Positions 36,318-45,560 of a DNA stretch of 64,000 nt are shown here, one piece after another; position 1 is the first letter of the stretch; each line of letters begins with the position of its first letter. The notes under the pieces are model-generated. The model was not told where the DNA came from and made no database searches. It saw nothing but the letters and a program-made list of their open reading frames with translations. Both the position numbers and the translations under genes were made by a program. This DNA is from Martelella mediterranea DSM 17316 (lineage in GTDB: Bacteria; Pseudomonadota; Alphaproteobacteria; Rhizobiales; Rhizobiaceae): positions 3,738,001-3,802,000 of the forward strand of contig NZ_CP020330.1 of assembly GCF_002043005.1 (NCBI RefSeq), read 5' to 3'.

Positions 36318-37193
36318 TCATTCGGTTTTTCCCGGTCCCGAAGGCATGAAGGTCGCGAGGAAAATCAGCGCAATTCCCGCCCAGACAATCGGAGTCGGCC
36401 ATTCGCCGAAGACAACGAGGCCGATCAGCACCGCCATCGGCAGCGCGGTGTGCAGCGCCGGCGTTAGTTGCACCGCATCCGCCATGGAGAACGCCCGCAG
36501 CATGCAGTAATTGCTGGCATTGACGAGCGCGGCCGAGACGACGAACAGGCCGAAATCGCCGCCGCTCATGCCGGACCAGGAGAACCAGGCCGGAACCGCG
36601 GCAATACCGGCCATCAGCACATACATCCAGAACAGCGCCGGCACCGTCGCCTCGCTCATCGCCACCTGCTTCAGCACGACATTCTTGAGCGCGAGCGCAA
36701 TCGCGGCAGCGACCGCGACAAGTCCAGCGACCTGAAAGGTCTCTGTGCCGGGACGCAGGATCAGCAGAGCGCCGCTAAGCCCGAGACCGACCGCGAACCA
36801 CCGTCGCCAGTCCGCGCGTTCCTTCAGAAGCACGATCGCCAGCGGAATGAAGAACAGCGTCTCGAGCTGCAACAGCGTCGCCGCGACCGTGAACGGCAGC
36901 AGCGACAGTGACGTCACGATCAGGAAGCTGACGACGACGCCGATGAGAGCGCGCAGCACCAGAAGCCGGGGCCCGAGGATGCGAAAGCCCGCCGCGCCGC
37001 GCCCGAGCGCCACAGGCAACATCATCACCGCCGCCAGGCCGTATTGCATGAACATCACCACCACCGGCGCGTGGCGGTCGGTGAGCGTCTTGGAAAACGT
37101 GTCGACGAGGGTGAACGAGGCGACGCCGCCGATCATCAGAAGGGTGGCGACAAGGCGCGTACTGGGCCGCCGAACGGCGCTGAACATGGACAT
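36318..37193 (-). CDS. EamA/DMT family transporter
   Basis: The 291-residue protein has ten hydrophobic segments and two EamA repeats. The first covers MIGGVASFTLVDTFSKTL to LFFIPLAIVLLKERADWRRW, with the LKER end-of-repeat motif. The second ends in PMAVLIGLVVFGEW. AGGAG lies five bases before the ATG at 37193. These are drug/metabolite exporters. Its stop abuts that of the ABC exporter. Confidence 0.87.
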   Translation of the reverse strand: MSMFSAVRRPSTRLVATLLMIGGVASFTLVDTFSKTLTDRHAPVVVMFMQYGLAAVMMLPVALGRGAAGFRILGPRLLVLRALIGVVVSFLIVTSLSLLPFTVAATLLQLETLFFIPLAIVLLKERADWRRWFAVGLGLSGALLILRPGTETFQVAGLVAVAAAIALALKNVVLKQVAMSEATVPALFWMYVLMAGIAAVPAWFSWSGMSGGDFGLFVVSAALVNASNYCMLRAFSMADAVQLTPALHTALPMAVLIGLVVFGEWPTPIVWAGIALIFLATFMPSGPGKTE

Positions 37194-37475
37194 GGCTTCT
37201 CCTGCCAAAGCAAAATGGGATGCTTCCTGGAGGAGCCCTCGTCCGCTTGACAGGAAGATCAGCGCAGGAAAAGCGCGATGGTAAGGCACAGATGCCCCGC
37301 CATCCTTGCGGAGCCGGAAGGATAGGAAAGAGCGGCGCGGAAGGCAAGGGCCTCGGGCCGCGCTCGTCCGGATCGAACGGATGAGACCCACAGCCTTTTG
37401 CTGAAACTCACGGAACCGACAGGCTCGTATATCCGTTCTATGCGTCGGAACGATCATGTTCCGGAGGAACACGAG

Positions 37476-37667
37476 ATGAGCAGCACCTCAGACAAGGTCA
37501 AGGGCAAGGCGAATGAAGTGGCCGGAAAGGCGCGCCAGAGTGTAGGCGACGCCACCGGCAACAACGAGACAAAGAGCAAGGGCGCCGCACAGGAAGCCAA
37601 GGGCCACGCCCAGCAGGCCAAAGGCAAGGCCAAGGAAGCGGTCAAGAAGACCGTCGACAAGGCCTGA
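37476..37667 (+). CDS. CsbD family stress protein
   Basis: The 63-residue hydrophilic protein has the CsbD pattern: SDKVKGKANEVAGKARQSVGDATG, then Lys/Ala/Gln-rich repeats. It is expected to be disordered and stress-induced; in other bacteria CsbD proteins are general-stress regulon members. GGAGG lies eight bases before the ATG at 37476. It is a lone gene with its own strong terminator. Confidence 0.9.
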   Translation: MSSTSDKVKGKANEVAGKARQSVGDATGNNETKSKGAAQEAKGHAQQAKGKAKEAVKKTVDKA

Positions 37668-37692
37668 ACCCAGCCAAAGCCATGAGATACAG

Positions 37693-37725
37693 CCCGCAGC
37701 TCTCGCCAGAGCTGCGGGTTTGTTT
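37693..37725 (+). terminator. Terminator of the CsbD gene
   Basis: A perfect 11-bp stem (CCCGCAGCTCT at 37693-37703, complement at 37708-37718) with a CGCC loop is followed by TTTGTTTTT. Confidence 0.85.
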
Positions 37726-37813
37726 TTCTTGAAACGGATCGCGCCATTCCATCCCGCGAGAACAGCTTTTTCTCATTCGCCATTCGTGAGAAAGGACTGA
37801 CTGCTTCCGGCGG

Positions 37814-38845
37814 CTACCGCTCCGTCAGCTTGAACTCGATGCGCCGGTTCTGGGCGCGCGCTTCGGGCGAATTGCCCTCCGCGATCGGCTGATATTCGGC
37901 AAAGCCCGCGGCCACCAGCCGGTTCGCCGGAACACCCTCGGAAATCAGGTAGCGCACAACGGCATTGGCGCGCGCCGATGACAGTTCCCAATTGTCGGCA
38001 AACTGACCGCCTGGGCGGATCGGGACGTCATCGGTGTGGCCGTCGACGCGCAGGACCCAGTTGATGTCCTCGGGAATCTCGGGAACGATTTCAAGCAGCG
38101 CATCGGCGAGCTTGCCGAGTTCGACGCGGCCATCCTCGTTGAGTTCGTCCGAGCCGGACGGAAACAGCACTTCCGACTGGAACACGAAGCGGTCGCCGAC
38201 GATGCGGATATTCTCGCGATCGGAGAGGATCTGCCGCAGCCGCCCGAAGAAGTCCGAGCGATAGCGGTTCAGTTCCTGCACCTTCTGGGCCAGCGCGACA
38301 TTCAGCCGTCGTCCGAGATCGGCGATCCGCGCCTGCGAGGCATCGTCCTTGGCCTCGGAAACCTCCAGCGCCTCCTCGACGGCGGCAAGCTGGGCGCGCA
38401 GCGCGGCGATCTGCTGGTTCAGAAGCGCGATCTGGTTCTGGGCGCGCGCCGAAAGCTGGCGCTCGGCCTCGAGGTCCTCCGACAGCGCGCCGATCTGCGC
38501 CTGGGCGCTGTCGCTCGCGCCGGCGCCGGCATCCAGCAGCGCCTGCAGGCGGCTGCGCGCGGCCTCCGCCGATGACAGCGAGGCCTGCAGCGAGGCGATC
38601 ATGTCCTCGGCGTCCTGGGTATTGCCCTTCTCAAGCGCAAGAAGCTGGGTCAGTTCCGCGATCTGGCTGTTGAGCCGGTTCAGCACCTCGTCCTTGCCGG
38701 AAATCTCGCGCGTCAGGATGAACTGGCCGATCACGAACACGGTAAGCAGGAACATGATCGCCAGCAGCAGCGTGGCGAGCGCATCGACAAAGCCCGGCCA
38801 GTAATCGACGCTGCGATTGGAACGGCGGTTGCGGGCAAGCGCCAT
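37814..38845 (-). CDS. OmpA/MotB-like peptidoglycan-binding protein with long coiled coil
   Basis: The 343-residue protein has one transmembrane helix near residues 20-45 (FVDALATLLLAIMFLLTVFVIG) with the Asp expected of MotB-type proton channels. A coiled coil of about 130 residues follows (LNSQIAELTQLL to LNVALAQKV), then an OmpA domain with the DGHTDDVPI motif and SARANAVVRYL. It starts two bases after the stop of the MotA-like gene, forming a proton-channel pair. It is not flagellar MotB: no mot, fli or che gene is present. Confidence 0.87.
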   Translation of the reverse strand: MALARNRRSNRSVDYWPGFVDALATLLLAIMFLLTVFVIGQFILTREISGKDEVLNRLNSQIAELTQLLALEKGNTQDAEDMIASLQASLSSAEAARSRLQALLDAGAGASDSAQAQIGALSEDLEAERQLSARAQNQIALLNQQIAALRAQLAAVEEALEVSEAKDDASQARIADLGRRLNVALAQKVQELNRYRSDFFGRLRQILSDRENIRIVGDRFVFQSEVLFPSGSDELNEDGRVELGKLADALLEIVPEIPEDINWVLRVDGHTDDVPIRPGGQFADNWELSSARANAVVRYLISEGVPANRLVAAGFAEYQPIAEGNSPEARAQNRRIEFKLTER

Positions 38846-38847
38846 GG

Positions 38848-39873
38848 TCAGCGGTCCCCGAGCTTGTCAGTCAGGCGTTGCAGCGTGCGGCGCAGCTCCT
38901 GGGATTCCTCCTGCTGCGCCTCGATCCAGTCGCGCAGCATCTGCTGCTCGTTGCGCATGTTCTTGACGACGCCCTGAATGCCCTCGGCAAGCTGTGCCAT
39001 CGCAGGCACCGAGCCTGCGCTGGAGCCGTTTTCGGCGATCCGGCGCAACTCCTCGGCCAGAATTTCGAACTGCTCGCTGGAACCGCTGGCAACGCCCTCG
39101 AGCGCGGGCGCGAGGTCGGAGGTGACATCGGTCACCGAGGACAGCCAGTTTTCGAGTTCCATGTAGAAACGGTTCTGCGCACGGCCGGCCTGAAGATCGA
39201 GGAAGCCGAGGACGAGCGAGCCGGAAAGGCCGAGCAGAGAGGACGAGAACGCCGTGCCCATGCCGGACAGCGGGCCGGCAAGGCCCGACTTCAGGGCATC
39301 GAGAACATCGGAGGAATCGCCGGCATTGGGGTCGAGATTCTGGATGATGTCGCCGATCGAGCCGATCGTGTTGAGCAGGCCCCAGAAGGTGCCGAGCAGA
39401 CCGAGGAAGACGAGAAGGCCGACGAGATAGCGCGAGGTGTCACGTTGTTCGTCCAGCCGGGTCGCTATCGAATCGAGGATCGAGCGCAGCGACGTGGTCG
39501 AAAGCGACATGGTCTGGCGGCTGCCGATCAGCGCGCGCATCGGCGCGAGCAGCTTGGGGTCGCGCCCGACGCGATCGGCGCTGCCGGCGGCGCGGAAGGA
39601 ATTCAGCCAGCCAACCTCGCGGCGCAGTGCCAGGACCTGTGAAAACACCATCAGGATGCCGATCAAGAGCACGCCGAGGATCAGCCCGTTGAGGCCGGGA
39701 TTGGTCATGAAGGCGGTATGGGCCTGACGGTAGAGGATGGCGACGCAGAACCCGATCAGGATCAGGAAGATGACCATCGTCCAGACAAAGGACATCGGGC
39801 TCGACATCTTCTGCGCATAGCCCGGACGCGGCGGGGCGCGCCGGTCATCATGCTCGAGTTCGAAATCCGACAT
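38848..39873 (-). CDS. MotA/TolQ/ExbB-like proton channel protein
   Basis: The 341-residue protein has a hydrophobic segment near residue 30, another near 65, and a pair in the core: LVGLLVFLGLLGTFWGLL (about 150-167) and SGMGTAFSSSLLGLSGSLVLGFLDL. This is the ExbB/TolQ signature of helices 2 and 3. A 90-residue hydrophilic tail ends in LQRLTDKLGDR. It pairs with the OmpA-like gene two bases downstream. It should energise an envelope or cell-wall process of unknown kind. Confidence 0.85.
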   Translation of the reverse strand: MSDFELEHDDRRAPPRPGYAQKMSSPMSFVWTMVIFLILIGFCVAILYRQAHTAFMTNPGLNGLILGVLLIGILMVFSQVLALRREVGWLNSFRAAGSADRVGRDPKLLAPMRALIGSRQTMSLSTTSLRSILDSIATRLDEQRDTSRYLVGLLVFLGLLGTFWGLLNTIGSIGDIIQNLDPNAGDSSDVLDALKSGLAGPLSGMGTAFSSSLLGLSGSLVLGFLDLQAGRAQNRFYMELENWLSSVTDVTSDLAPALEGVASGSSEQFEILAEELRRIAENGSSAGSVPAMAQLAEGIQGVVKNMRNEQQMLRDWIEAQQEESQELRRTLQRLTDKLGDR

Positions 39874-40040
39874 ATTCGCCAATTCCTCCGCTCTGCGCTC
39901 GACTTCGGCTCGGCCGAAAGCGGCTTATCCTACAGTCCGCCACCGTCTCCCGAACCCTTGGGCCGGAAGCGGCTGGCTCTGCAACCTCTATTCGAAAACG
40001 ACGGCGATTTGAAGGGCGCGGCGCGCAAAACCGAGAAAGC

Positions 40041-40838
40041 CTATTTTTCGAGGCGACGCTGGAGCTGGTCGTAAAGCGCGATGCGGATCATCTCGTTGCC
40101 GGCAATCACGCTGCCGGTCTCAAGGCACTGCTGGCCGCCCTTCATGTCGGAGACGAAACCGCCGGCCTCGCGGATCATGATCAGGCCCGCCGCCATGTCC
40201 CATGCGTTGAGCCCTTCCTCCCAGAAGCCGTCCATGCGGCCGGCCGCGACATAGGCGAGATCGAGCGATGCGGCGCCGAGGCGGCGAATGCCGGCGACCT
40301 CGCCCATCACATGGCGCAGTTCGACCAGGAACTTGCCATGATGGCCAAAACCGAGATGGGGAACGCCGCAACCGATGACGGCGTCGGAGAGTTTTCGGCG
40401 CGCCGAAACCCGGATACGGCGGTCGTTGCAGAACGCGCCGCCGCCCTTTTCCGCCACGTACAGTTCATCGAGCGCGGGGTTAAAAATCACGCCGGCCACG
40501 ATTTCGCCGGAACGCTCAAGCGCGATCGAGACGGCGAACTGGGGTATGCCGTGCAGGAAGTTGGTGGTGCCGTCGAGCGGATCGACGATCCAGCGGTGCT
40601 GGCCGTCCGTGCCCTTTTCCTCGCCGCCTTCCTCGCCCAGGAAACCGTAGGTCGGTCGCGCCCGCATCAGTTCGGTATGCACGATCTTTTCAGCCTTCAG
40701 GTCTGCCTGGCTGACGAAATCGGACGGCCCCTTGACGGAGACCTGCAGGTTCTGGACCTCCCCGAAATCGCGCGTCAGCGAGCGCCCGGCTTTAAGGGCA
40801 GCCTGCACCATGACGTTGAGAAGAGCTGAACGGGCCAT
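40041..40838 (-). CDS. suhB: Inositol-1-monophosphatase family protein
   Basis: The 265-residue enzyme has the family metal-binding motifs: GFLGEEGGE, WIVDPLDGTTNFLHGIP, and WDMAAGLIMIREAGG near the C-terminus. It hydrolyses inositol or related phosphates, using Mg. The E. coli SuhB orthologue also affects rRNA transcription. The Met at 40838 fits the domain start. It lies upstream of the motor pair on the same strand. Confidence 0.94.
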   Translation of the reverse strand: MARSALLNVMVQAALKAGRSLTRDFGEVQNLQVSVKGPSDFVSQADLKAEKIVHTELMRARPTYGFLGEEGGEEKGTDGQHRWIVDPLDGTTNFLHGIPQFAVSIALERSGEIVAGVIFNPALDELYVAEKGGGAFCNDRRIRVSARRKLSDAVIGCGVPHLGFGHHGKFLVELRHVMGEVAGIRRLGAASLDLAYVAAGRMDGFWEEGLNAWDMAAGLIMIREAGGFVSDMKGGQQCLETGSVIAGNEMIRIALYDQLQRRLEK

Positions 40839-40947
40839 CGGGAAAATTTCCTTGGTTGTGAGCGCCTGCGCGGTGAGCAGCGCGCGGCGCTTTTGCGACA
40901 CGGCGGTTCATGATCACAGAATGCGGTGAAATTCAAGGCCCGCAGGC

Positions 40948-42111
40948 CTAAATCGAATCGCCCTGAAGCGCTTCGTCGTCGGAGCGTTCGGCCTTCTTCG
41001 ATGATAAATCGAGCACTTCGGTCCGGTTGCGGCCGGCATTCTTGGCGCGGTAGAGCGCCCGGTCGGCGTAATCAAGCGCCACCGCCAGCCGCGTCTCGCC
41101 GGCCGCGAAACCGGCGACGCCCGCGCTGATGGTGATCGAGAATGTCTGCCCCTCGAAGGTGAATTCCAGTTTCTCGATCGTGGTTCGGATCTGTTCGGCC
41201 ACGCGGAAGCCGTTGTCCACCGTTGTCGCCAGCAGGATGATGGCGATCTCCTCGCCGCCGTAGCGCACGGCGAAATCGGACCGGCGGATGCGGGTGACGA
41301 TGGTTTTGGCCACCTGCTTCAGCACCTCGTCGCCGCGGGGGTGGCCATAGCGGTCATTGACCGCCTTGAAGCGGTCGATATCGAACAGGATGACGCAACC
41401 ATCCTTCTGCTCTCCGGCGGCGGCCTCCCGTTCTATCGTGAATTCGAGCTGGGAGAGCGCCCGCCGATTGTGGAGGCCCGTCAGTGGATCGCGGTCGGCG
41501 TTGAACTCGACATCATGCAGATAGGAGGTCGCGCGTCTGGTCGATTCCAGAGCCGATCCGAGCAGGACCGTGCCGACGGTGTTGATCACGATCAGCGGCG
41601 CGCCGATCACGGCAAACAGATCGGCGGCCCGTTCGAACCCAGCCATCAGCAATGACAGGACATAGAGATTGCTGAGGCAGCCGAGTAGCAGAAGCGACCG
41701 AAAACGCTGAACCTTGGGGCCGAGAAGAGCAAAGCCGATCCCGATCGCGCCGGCCATCGCGATCCCGACAACCCCCGCAGCCACCCCGTCGCCGCCAATC
41801 CAGATGCGGAACGCCGCCACGATAGCGCTGACAAGCAGGCCCGCAACCGGCCCTCCGAAAACGGGGGACAGAACCACAAAGACGGCGCGGGTGTCGAACA
41901 CGTAGCCGGATTGCATTTCGATCGCATTCATCATGGCGGCGATCGCACCGCCGGCAAAAACGACAGCGCTAGCATAGGTCCGACGACGCGGAAGGCGAAC
42001 ATGGCGAAGGACAAAGCCGTAGCCAAGGACGATCAGCGCACCGAGTCCAAGGCTTGTGATCAATTCACCGACAATATCAAGGCGCCCCAAAAAACTTCCC
42101 CCAACCTCCAC
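40948..42111 (-). CDS. Diguanylate cyclase with 5TMR-LytS-like membrane domain
   Basis: The 387-residue protein has an N-terminal block of about six hydrophobic segments resembling 5TMR_LYT (SPVFGGPVAGLLVSAIVAAFRIWIGGDG). GGDEF follows from residue 210, with DPLTGLHNRRAL, DIDRFKAVNDRYGHPRGDEVL and the active site GGEEI. It should make c-di-GMP. There is no RxxD inhibitory site in the usual place (RIRRSDFAVRYGGEEI has R-R-S-D five residues before GG, which may serve). A GTG at 42111 is used; a TTG at 42090 with GGGGGA upstream is an alternative. Confidence 0.88.
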   Translation of the reverse strand: MEVGGSFLGRLDIVGELITSLGLGALIVLGYGFVLRHVRLPRRRTYASAVVFAGGAIAAMMNAIEMQSGYVFDTRAVFVVLSPVFGGPVAGLLVSAIVAAFRIWIGGDGVAAGVVGIAMAGAIGIGFALLGPKVQRFRSLLLLGCLSNLYVLSLLMAGFERAADLFAVIGAPLIVINTVGTVLLGSALESTRRATSYLHDVEFNADRDPLTGLHNRRALSQLEFTIEREAAAGEQKDGCVILFDIDRFKAVNDRYGHPRGDEVLKQVAKTIVTRIRRSDFAVRYGGEEIAIILLATTVDNGFRVAEQIRTTIEKLEFTFEGQTFSITISAGVAGFAAGETRLAVALDYADRALYRAKNAGRNRTEVLDLSSKKAERSDDEALQGDSI

Positions 42112-42224
42112 CAGTCACGCTCATCAAAATATAGTCACAACCTGTCACAACGGAAAATACACAAACTGACGCGCGAGGAACAGACAAATCGATGATCGAC
42201 CGCGTTCTCCCGGCGCGTTTTTGG

Positions 42225-43307
42225 CTAGTATCGTTGCGCCAGCGCGCGCGAACGGCGTTCAGCCTCCGTCCGGGTCTCGGCGTCGAGACCGTCGACAAGC
42301 TCTTCCATGTCCGGCTCGATCAGTCCCAGCCGCCGAACGCTGAGATAGAAGGTCGCCGCCGTTTCCTTGTCTTCGCGCACGCCAATGCCCTGGCTGTAAA
42401 GGTAGGCGAGCCTGCTCATCGCCGCCGGATTGCCGTTGAGCGCGGCGCGGCGCAGCCAGTCGACGCCCTGCTCGAGATCGCGCGGCATCCCCCTGCCGTT
42501 GATCAGCGCCAGCGCGAGATCGAGCTGGGCGGTATCGTGATCGCCATCGGCGGCGCGGCGCAGCCAGAATTTCCAGAGCGCCTTCTTCTCCTCCGGAAGA
42601 TCGTCCAGGGCCGGATAGATCTGTGAAAGCGCATATTGCGCGTCGGCGATATCGGCTTCGGCCGATGCCTCGAACCACGGCAAAGCTAGCTTCAGCCCAT
42701 CCTTGCCGGGATTCTGTTCGATCAGCAGGCTGCCGTAATTGAATTGGGCAAGCGGATCGCCGGCTTCAGCGGCCTGTTTCACCAGCACGCCACCCTTTTC
42801 GTTGTCCGCCTCTTCATCCGAAGTCAGAAGGGCCATGCCGTAGCGGTTGAGCGCGAAAGCCTCGCCGCTTTCAGCCGCCATGCGGTACCATTCCAGCGCC
42901 GGACCGGCCCTGCTTTCGGCGATGAGTTGACGCTCCACCAGTTCGCCGATCAGGGTTTCGGCGCGGGGATCGCCACGGGCGGATTGCTGGAGCGCGGCCT
43001 CATAGGCCGCCTCATAGGCGCCGCGCTGATAGGCGCCGTAGGCGAGATCGACCGGCCCGTCATAGGCAGGCTCCGGCGGCAACCCAGGAAGGTCATCGCC
43101 GACCGGCGCGGCAAACGCGAACTGATAGGGCGCGGGCCTGTCGGGCGCGAGCCCCGGCGGCAACAACCGTCCGCCCCCGTAAAGCGAAGCCCGGTCGCCA
43201 GCGACCAGATCCGCATCGGTCGCGAACTGCCCCATTGTCGCGGCAAGACCAAGGCCCGGCGCAAGCGCCAGCAAAACAGCAGCAGTGACGACGGAACGAG
43301 CGGTCAT
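42225..43307 (-). CDS. Exported Sel1/TPR repeat protein
   Basis: The 360-residue protein has a Sec signal peptide (VVTAAVLLALAPGLGLAA) and about five Sel1-like repeats from residue 110, for example EWYRMAAESGEAFALNRYG, QAAEAGDPLAQFNYG and WLRRAALNGNPAAMSRLAYLYSQGIGV. Sel1 proteins are periplasmic adaptors; the rhizobial example ExoR controls exopolysaccharide, but this protein is longer and lacks a clear ExoR match. It starts eight bases after the thiE-like stop. Confidence 0.85.
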   Translation of the reverse strand: MTARSVVTAAVLLALAPGLGLAATMGQFATDADLVAGDRASLYGGGRLLPPGLAPDRPAPYQFAFAAPVGDDLPGLPPEPAYDGPVDLAYGAYQRGAYEAAYEAALQQSARGDPRAETLIGELVERQLIAESRAGPALEWYRMAAESGEAFALNRYGMALLTSDEEADNEKGGVLVKQAAEAGDPLAQFNYGSLLIEQNPGKDGLKLALPWFEASAEADIADAQYALSQIYPALDDLPEEKKALWKFWLRRAADGDHDTAQLDLALALINGRGMPRDLEQGVDWLRRAALNGNPAAMSRLAYLYSQGIGVREDKETAATFYLSVRRLGLIEPDMEELVDGLDAETRTEAERRSRALAQRY

Positions 43308-43314
43308 GGCTTTC

Positions 43315-43962
43315 CTAATCGCCAAACCGTGGCGCTTTTTCGTCCAGCATGGCATTGATCTCGGCCACCATGGCGGCGGGCCCGCCGGGGGCGTCGAAGA
43401 CGGCCTTTCCAACGGCGACGAATTCCGCGAAGGTCAGCGCCACGTCGATAACGCCGGCCGGATCGCTGCCAGCCATCACGATACACGGAATTTCCACCAT
43501 CGAGGCCCACCATTCGCCGAGGTCGACGTTCTTGGGATGGGGCGCCGCATGGGTGTCGCCATCGAGCATGCCGAAGAAGACATAATCGGGGTTGAGTTCG
43601 CCGGCCTCAAGCGCCGCGTGGCGATCCTTCAATCCGCCGACGCCGACGATCAGCCGCGGCGAGAACCGCTCCATCGCATCGGCAAGCTCGCCGCGCGCGA
43701 CATGAATACCATCGGCCTTCGCGCGGCCGGCAACGCGGCTGTCGCCGGCGATCAGCGCCGCCGCGCCATGATCCTGGATGATCGGCACCAGTCGTTCGGC
43801 GCGGCGCTGGAAAGCCTCGATGTCCTCGCCATATTGCGGCAGGATGACGGAGGCGACATCGCCGCCGCGCAAAGCATCGGAGAGTTGCTTCTCCTGGTCG
43901 CCGGTATCGGCCATTTCGGGCACCACCAGCACCAGCCGGCAACGATCCTGATCCACAGTCAT
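43315..43962 (-). CDS. Thiamine phosphate synthase-like protein (TMP/TenI)
   Basis: The 215-residue protein has the TMP-synthase TIM-barrel pattern: LVLVVPEMAD, AALIAGDSRVAGRAKADGIHV, GVGGLKDRHAALEAGELNPDYVFFG and AGSD-like IVMAGSDPAGV. Canonical ThiE has KASH/SHTG and GLGG motifs; here HGAAAL and GVGGL replace them, so it may be a TenI-like isomerase or a diverged ThiE. The second gene of the pair is the Sel1 protein. Confidence 0.75.
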   Translation of the reverse strand: MTVDQDRCRLVLVVPEMADTGDQEKQLSDALRGGDVASVILPQYGEDIEAFQRRAERLVPIIQDHGAAALIAGDSRVAGRAKADGIHVARGELADAMERFSPRLIVGVGGLKDRHAALEAGELNPDYVFFGMLDGDTHAAPHPKNVDLGEWWASMVEIPCIVMAGSDPAGVIDVALTFAEFVAVGKAVFDAPGGPAAMVAEINAMLDEKAPRFGD

Positions 43963-44066
43963 CTCGCTCAATCCCTTTCGCGCCCGCCTCATCTTACCGC
44001 AACCGGGGGGCCTCGCCTTCCCCGGATAAATCCGTTAGAGCGGAGTTTCAACAGGTGCTTTGATTT

Positions 44067-44825
44067 ATGCTTCCCGATCCGATCTTTTATGCAGCGGCAA
44101 TCCCCGCCGTGATACTCGTGGGCCTTGCCAAGGGCGGCATGGGCGGTGCGCTTTCGCTGCTCGGCGTGCCGATCCTCACCTTCGTGGTCGAACCGGCGAC
44201 GGCAGCCGCGGTGATGCTGCCGATCCTGATCGTCATGGACATCGTGGCGCTATGGACCTGGCGCCACTATAATCACTGGCCGACGCTTGTGATGCTGCTG
44301 CCCGGCGCGCTGATCGGAACTGCGCTCGGGTGGTATACTTTCTCGACCGTGCCTTTCGAGCTGACGCGCATGCTGGTCGGGATCGCGACGCTCGCCTTTG
44401 CCGGCAAGTATTTCTACGACCGCTGGAAGCCGGGCGAGAAGATCGAAAAGCCCCCGGCCCCGCAGCGGCCTGCCGCCGCCACCTTCTGGGGCGGCATTGC
44501 CGGCTATACGAGCTTTATCTCGCATTCCGGCGGCCCGCCCTTCCAGATCTACACATTGCCGCTCAAGCTCGACCCGAGAAGCTATACCGGCGCGAGCGTT
44601 CGCTTCTTCGCCATCGTCAACTTCGTCAAGCTGCCGCCCTATTATTTCCTGGGCGAACTCGGTGCGCCCAATCTCACCGCCTCGGCAAGTCTGCTGCCCT
44701 TCGCGGTGGTTGCGACGATCGCGGGCGGCATGATCATCAAGCGCATGCGGATGGAAGTGTTCTATCCGCTGATGTACGCCATGGCGGGACTTGCCGGGCT
44801 GAAACTGGTGCTGGACGGGTTCTAG
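44067..44825 (+). CDS. Sulfite exporter TauE/SafE family membrane protein
   Basis: The 252-residue protein has seven or eight hydrophobic segments and TauE motifs GLAKGGMGGALSLLGVPILTF and GGIAGYTSFISHSGGPPFQIYTLPLKLDPR. It differs clearly from the paralogue at 19849. It is divergent from the thiE-like gene. The substrate is unknown. Confidence 0.88.
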   Translation: MLPDPIFYAAAIPAVILVGLAKGGMGGALSLLGVPILTFVVEPATAAAVMLPILIVMDIVALWTWRHYNHWPTLVMLLPGALIGTALGWYTFSTVPFELTRMLVGIATLAFAGKYFYDRWKPGEKIEKPPAPQRPAAATFWGGIAGYTSFISHSGGPPFQIYTLPLKLDPRSYTGASVRFFAIVNFVKLPPYYFLGELGAPNLTASASLLPFAVVATIAGGMIIKRMRMEVFYPLMYAMAGLAGLKLVLDGF

Positions 44826-44868
44826 GTCGTCAAGGAAAAGCGTGTCCGGCTGAAACGCCGGAGCCGCC

Positions 44869-45135
44869 CTATTCCTCTTCCGGCGCGCGGATCATGCCGA
44901 GCGCGATCATGTAGGTATCGAGCACGGCTTCCTCTTCCATGCGCTCCTGCTCGTCCTTCTTGCGCAACGCGATGATCTTGCGCAGCGCCTTGGTGTCGAA
45001 GCCGGTGCCCTTGGCCTCGGCATAGACATCCTTGATGTCGTCGGCGATCGTCTTCTTTTCTTCTTCCAGACGTTCGATCCGCTCGATGATCGAACGCAAC
45101 TGATCGCGCGCTATGCCGTGTGCGTCGTCGGCCAT
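44869..45135 (-). CDS. gapR: GapR-like nucleoid protein (DUF2312)
   Basis: The 88-residue protein matches DUF2312: [51 protein letters not shown]. In Caulobacter GapR binds over-twisted AT-rich DNA ahead of replication forks and clamps it as a dimer of dimers. AAGGAG lies six bases before the ATG at 45135. It is a single gene with an acidic tail, the family's usual length. Confidence 0.9.
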   Translation of the reverse strand: MADDAHGIARDQLRSIIERIERLEEEKKTIADDIKDVYAEAKGTGFDTKALRKIIALRKKDEQERMEEEAVLDTYMIALGMIRAPEEE

Positions 45136-45234
45136 GCTCAACTCCTTGTGACACTGAAAACTGTGTGGGCCCTGCCTGCCGAAAACCGCGTGTCAGGTCA
45201 AGGCCGATAATGCGGGAGGGATCGATTGTTCCAC

Positions 45235-45540
45235 TCAATCGCGCGGTCTGGCCGCTTCGAACGCGGCCTTCTGGCTGTCCGACGCCTCGCTCTGGTGGCG
45301 CGCCTTCCATTCATCATAAGGCATGCCGTAGACGATCTCGCGGGCCTCGTCCTTGGTCATGGGAATACCATCCTGTTCCGCCGCCTCGCGATACCAGTTG
45401 GCAAGGCAGTTGCGGCAGAAGCCGGCAAGGGTCATCAGGTCGATATTCTGCACGTCGGCGCGCGCCCCGAGATGAGCGACGAGCCTTCGGAACGCGGCAG
45501 CCTCCAGATCGCGCTTCTGTTCTTCGCTGAGCTTTTCCAT
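45235..45540 (-). CDS. DUF1244 family protein
   Basis: The 101-residue protein has the DUF1244 pattern RRLVAHLGARADVQNIDLMTLAGFCRNCLANWYREAA with a Cys-x-x-Cys (FCRNC) and EIVYGMPYDEWKARHQ. The paired cysteines may bind a metal. The Met at 45540 has GGAG six bases upstream. It lies just downstream of the N-formylglutamate amidohydrolase on the same strand, 20 bp apart. The function is not known. Confidence 0.87.
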   Translation of the reverse strand: MEKLSEEQKRDLEAAAFRRLVAHLGARADVQNIDLMTLAGFCRNCLANWYREAAEQDGIPMTKDEAREIVYGMPYDEWKARHQSEASDSQKAAFEAARPRD

Positions 45541-45560
45541 GTTCGTCTCCATATTGGTTT

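Noticed and set aside
37814..39873. Zorya-type defence pair (ZorA/ZorB)
   Set aside because: The MotA-like and OmpA-like architecture fits superficially, but no ZorC/D/E or other effector gene is adjacent, and the neighbours (suhB, CsbD) are housekeeping.
41620..41650. tRNA T-arm-like GTTCGAACC
   Set aside because: It lies within the coding sequence of the diguanylate cyclase and has no acceptor or D arms around it. I found no tRNA in the window.
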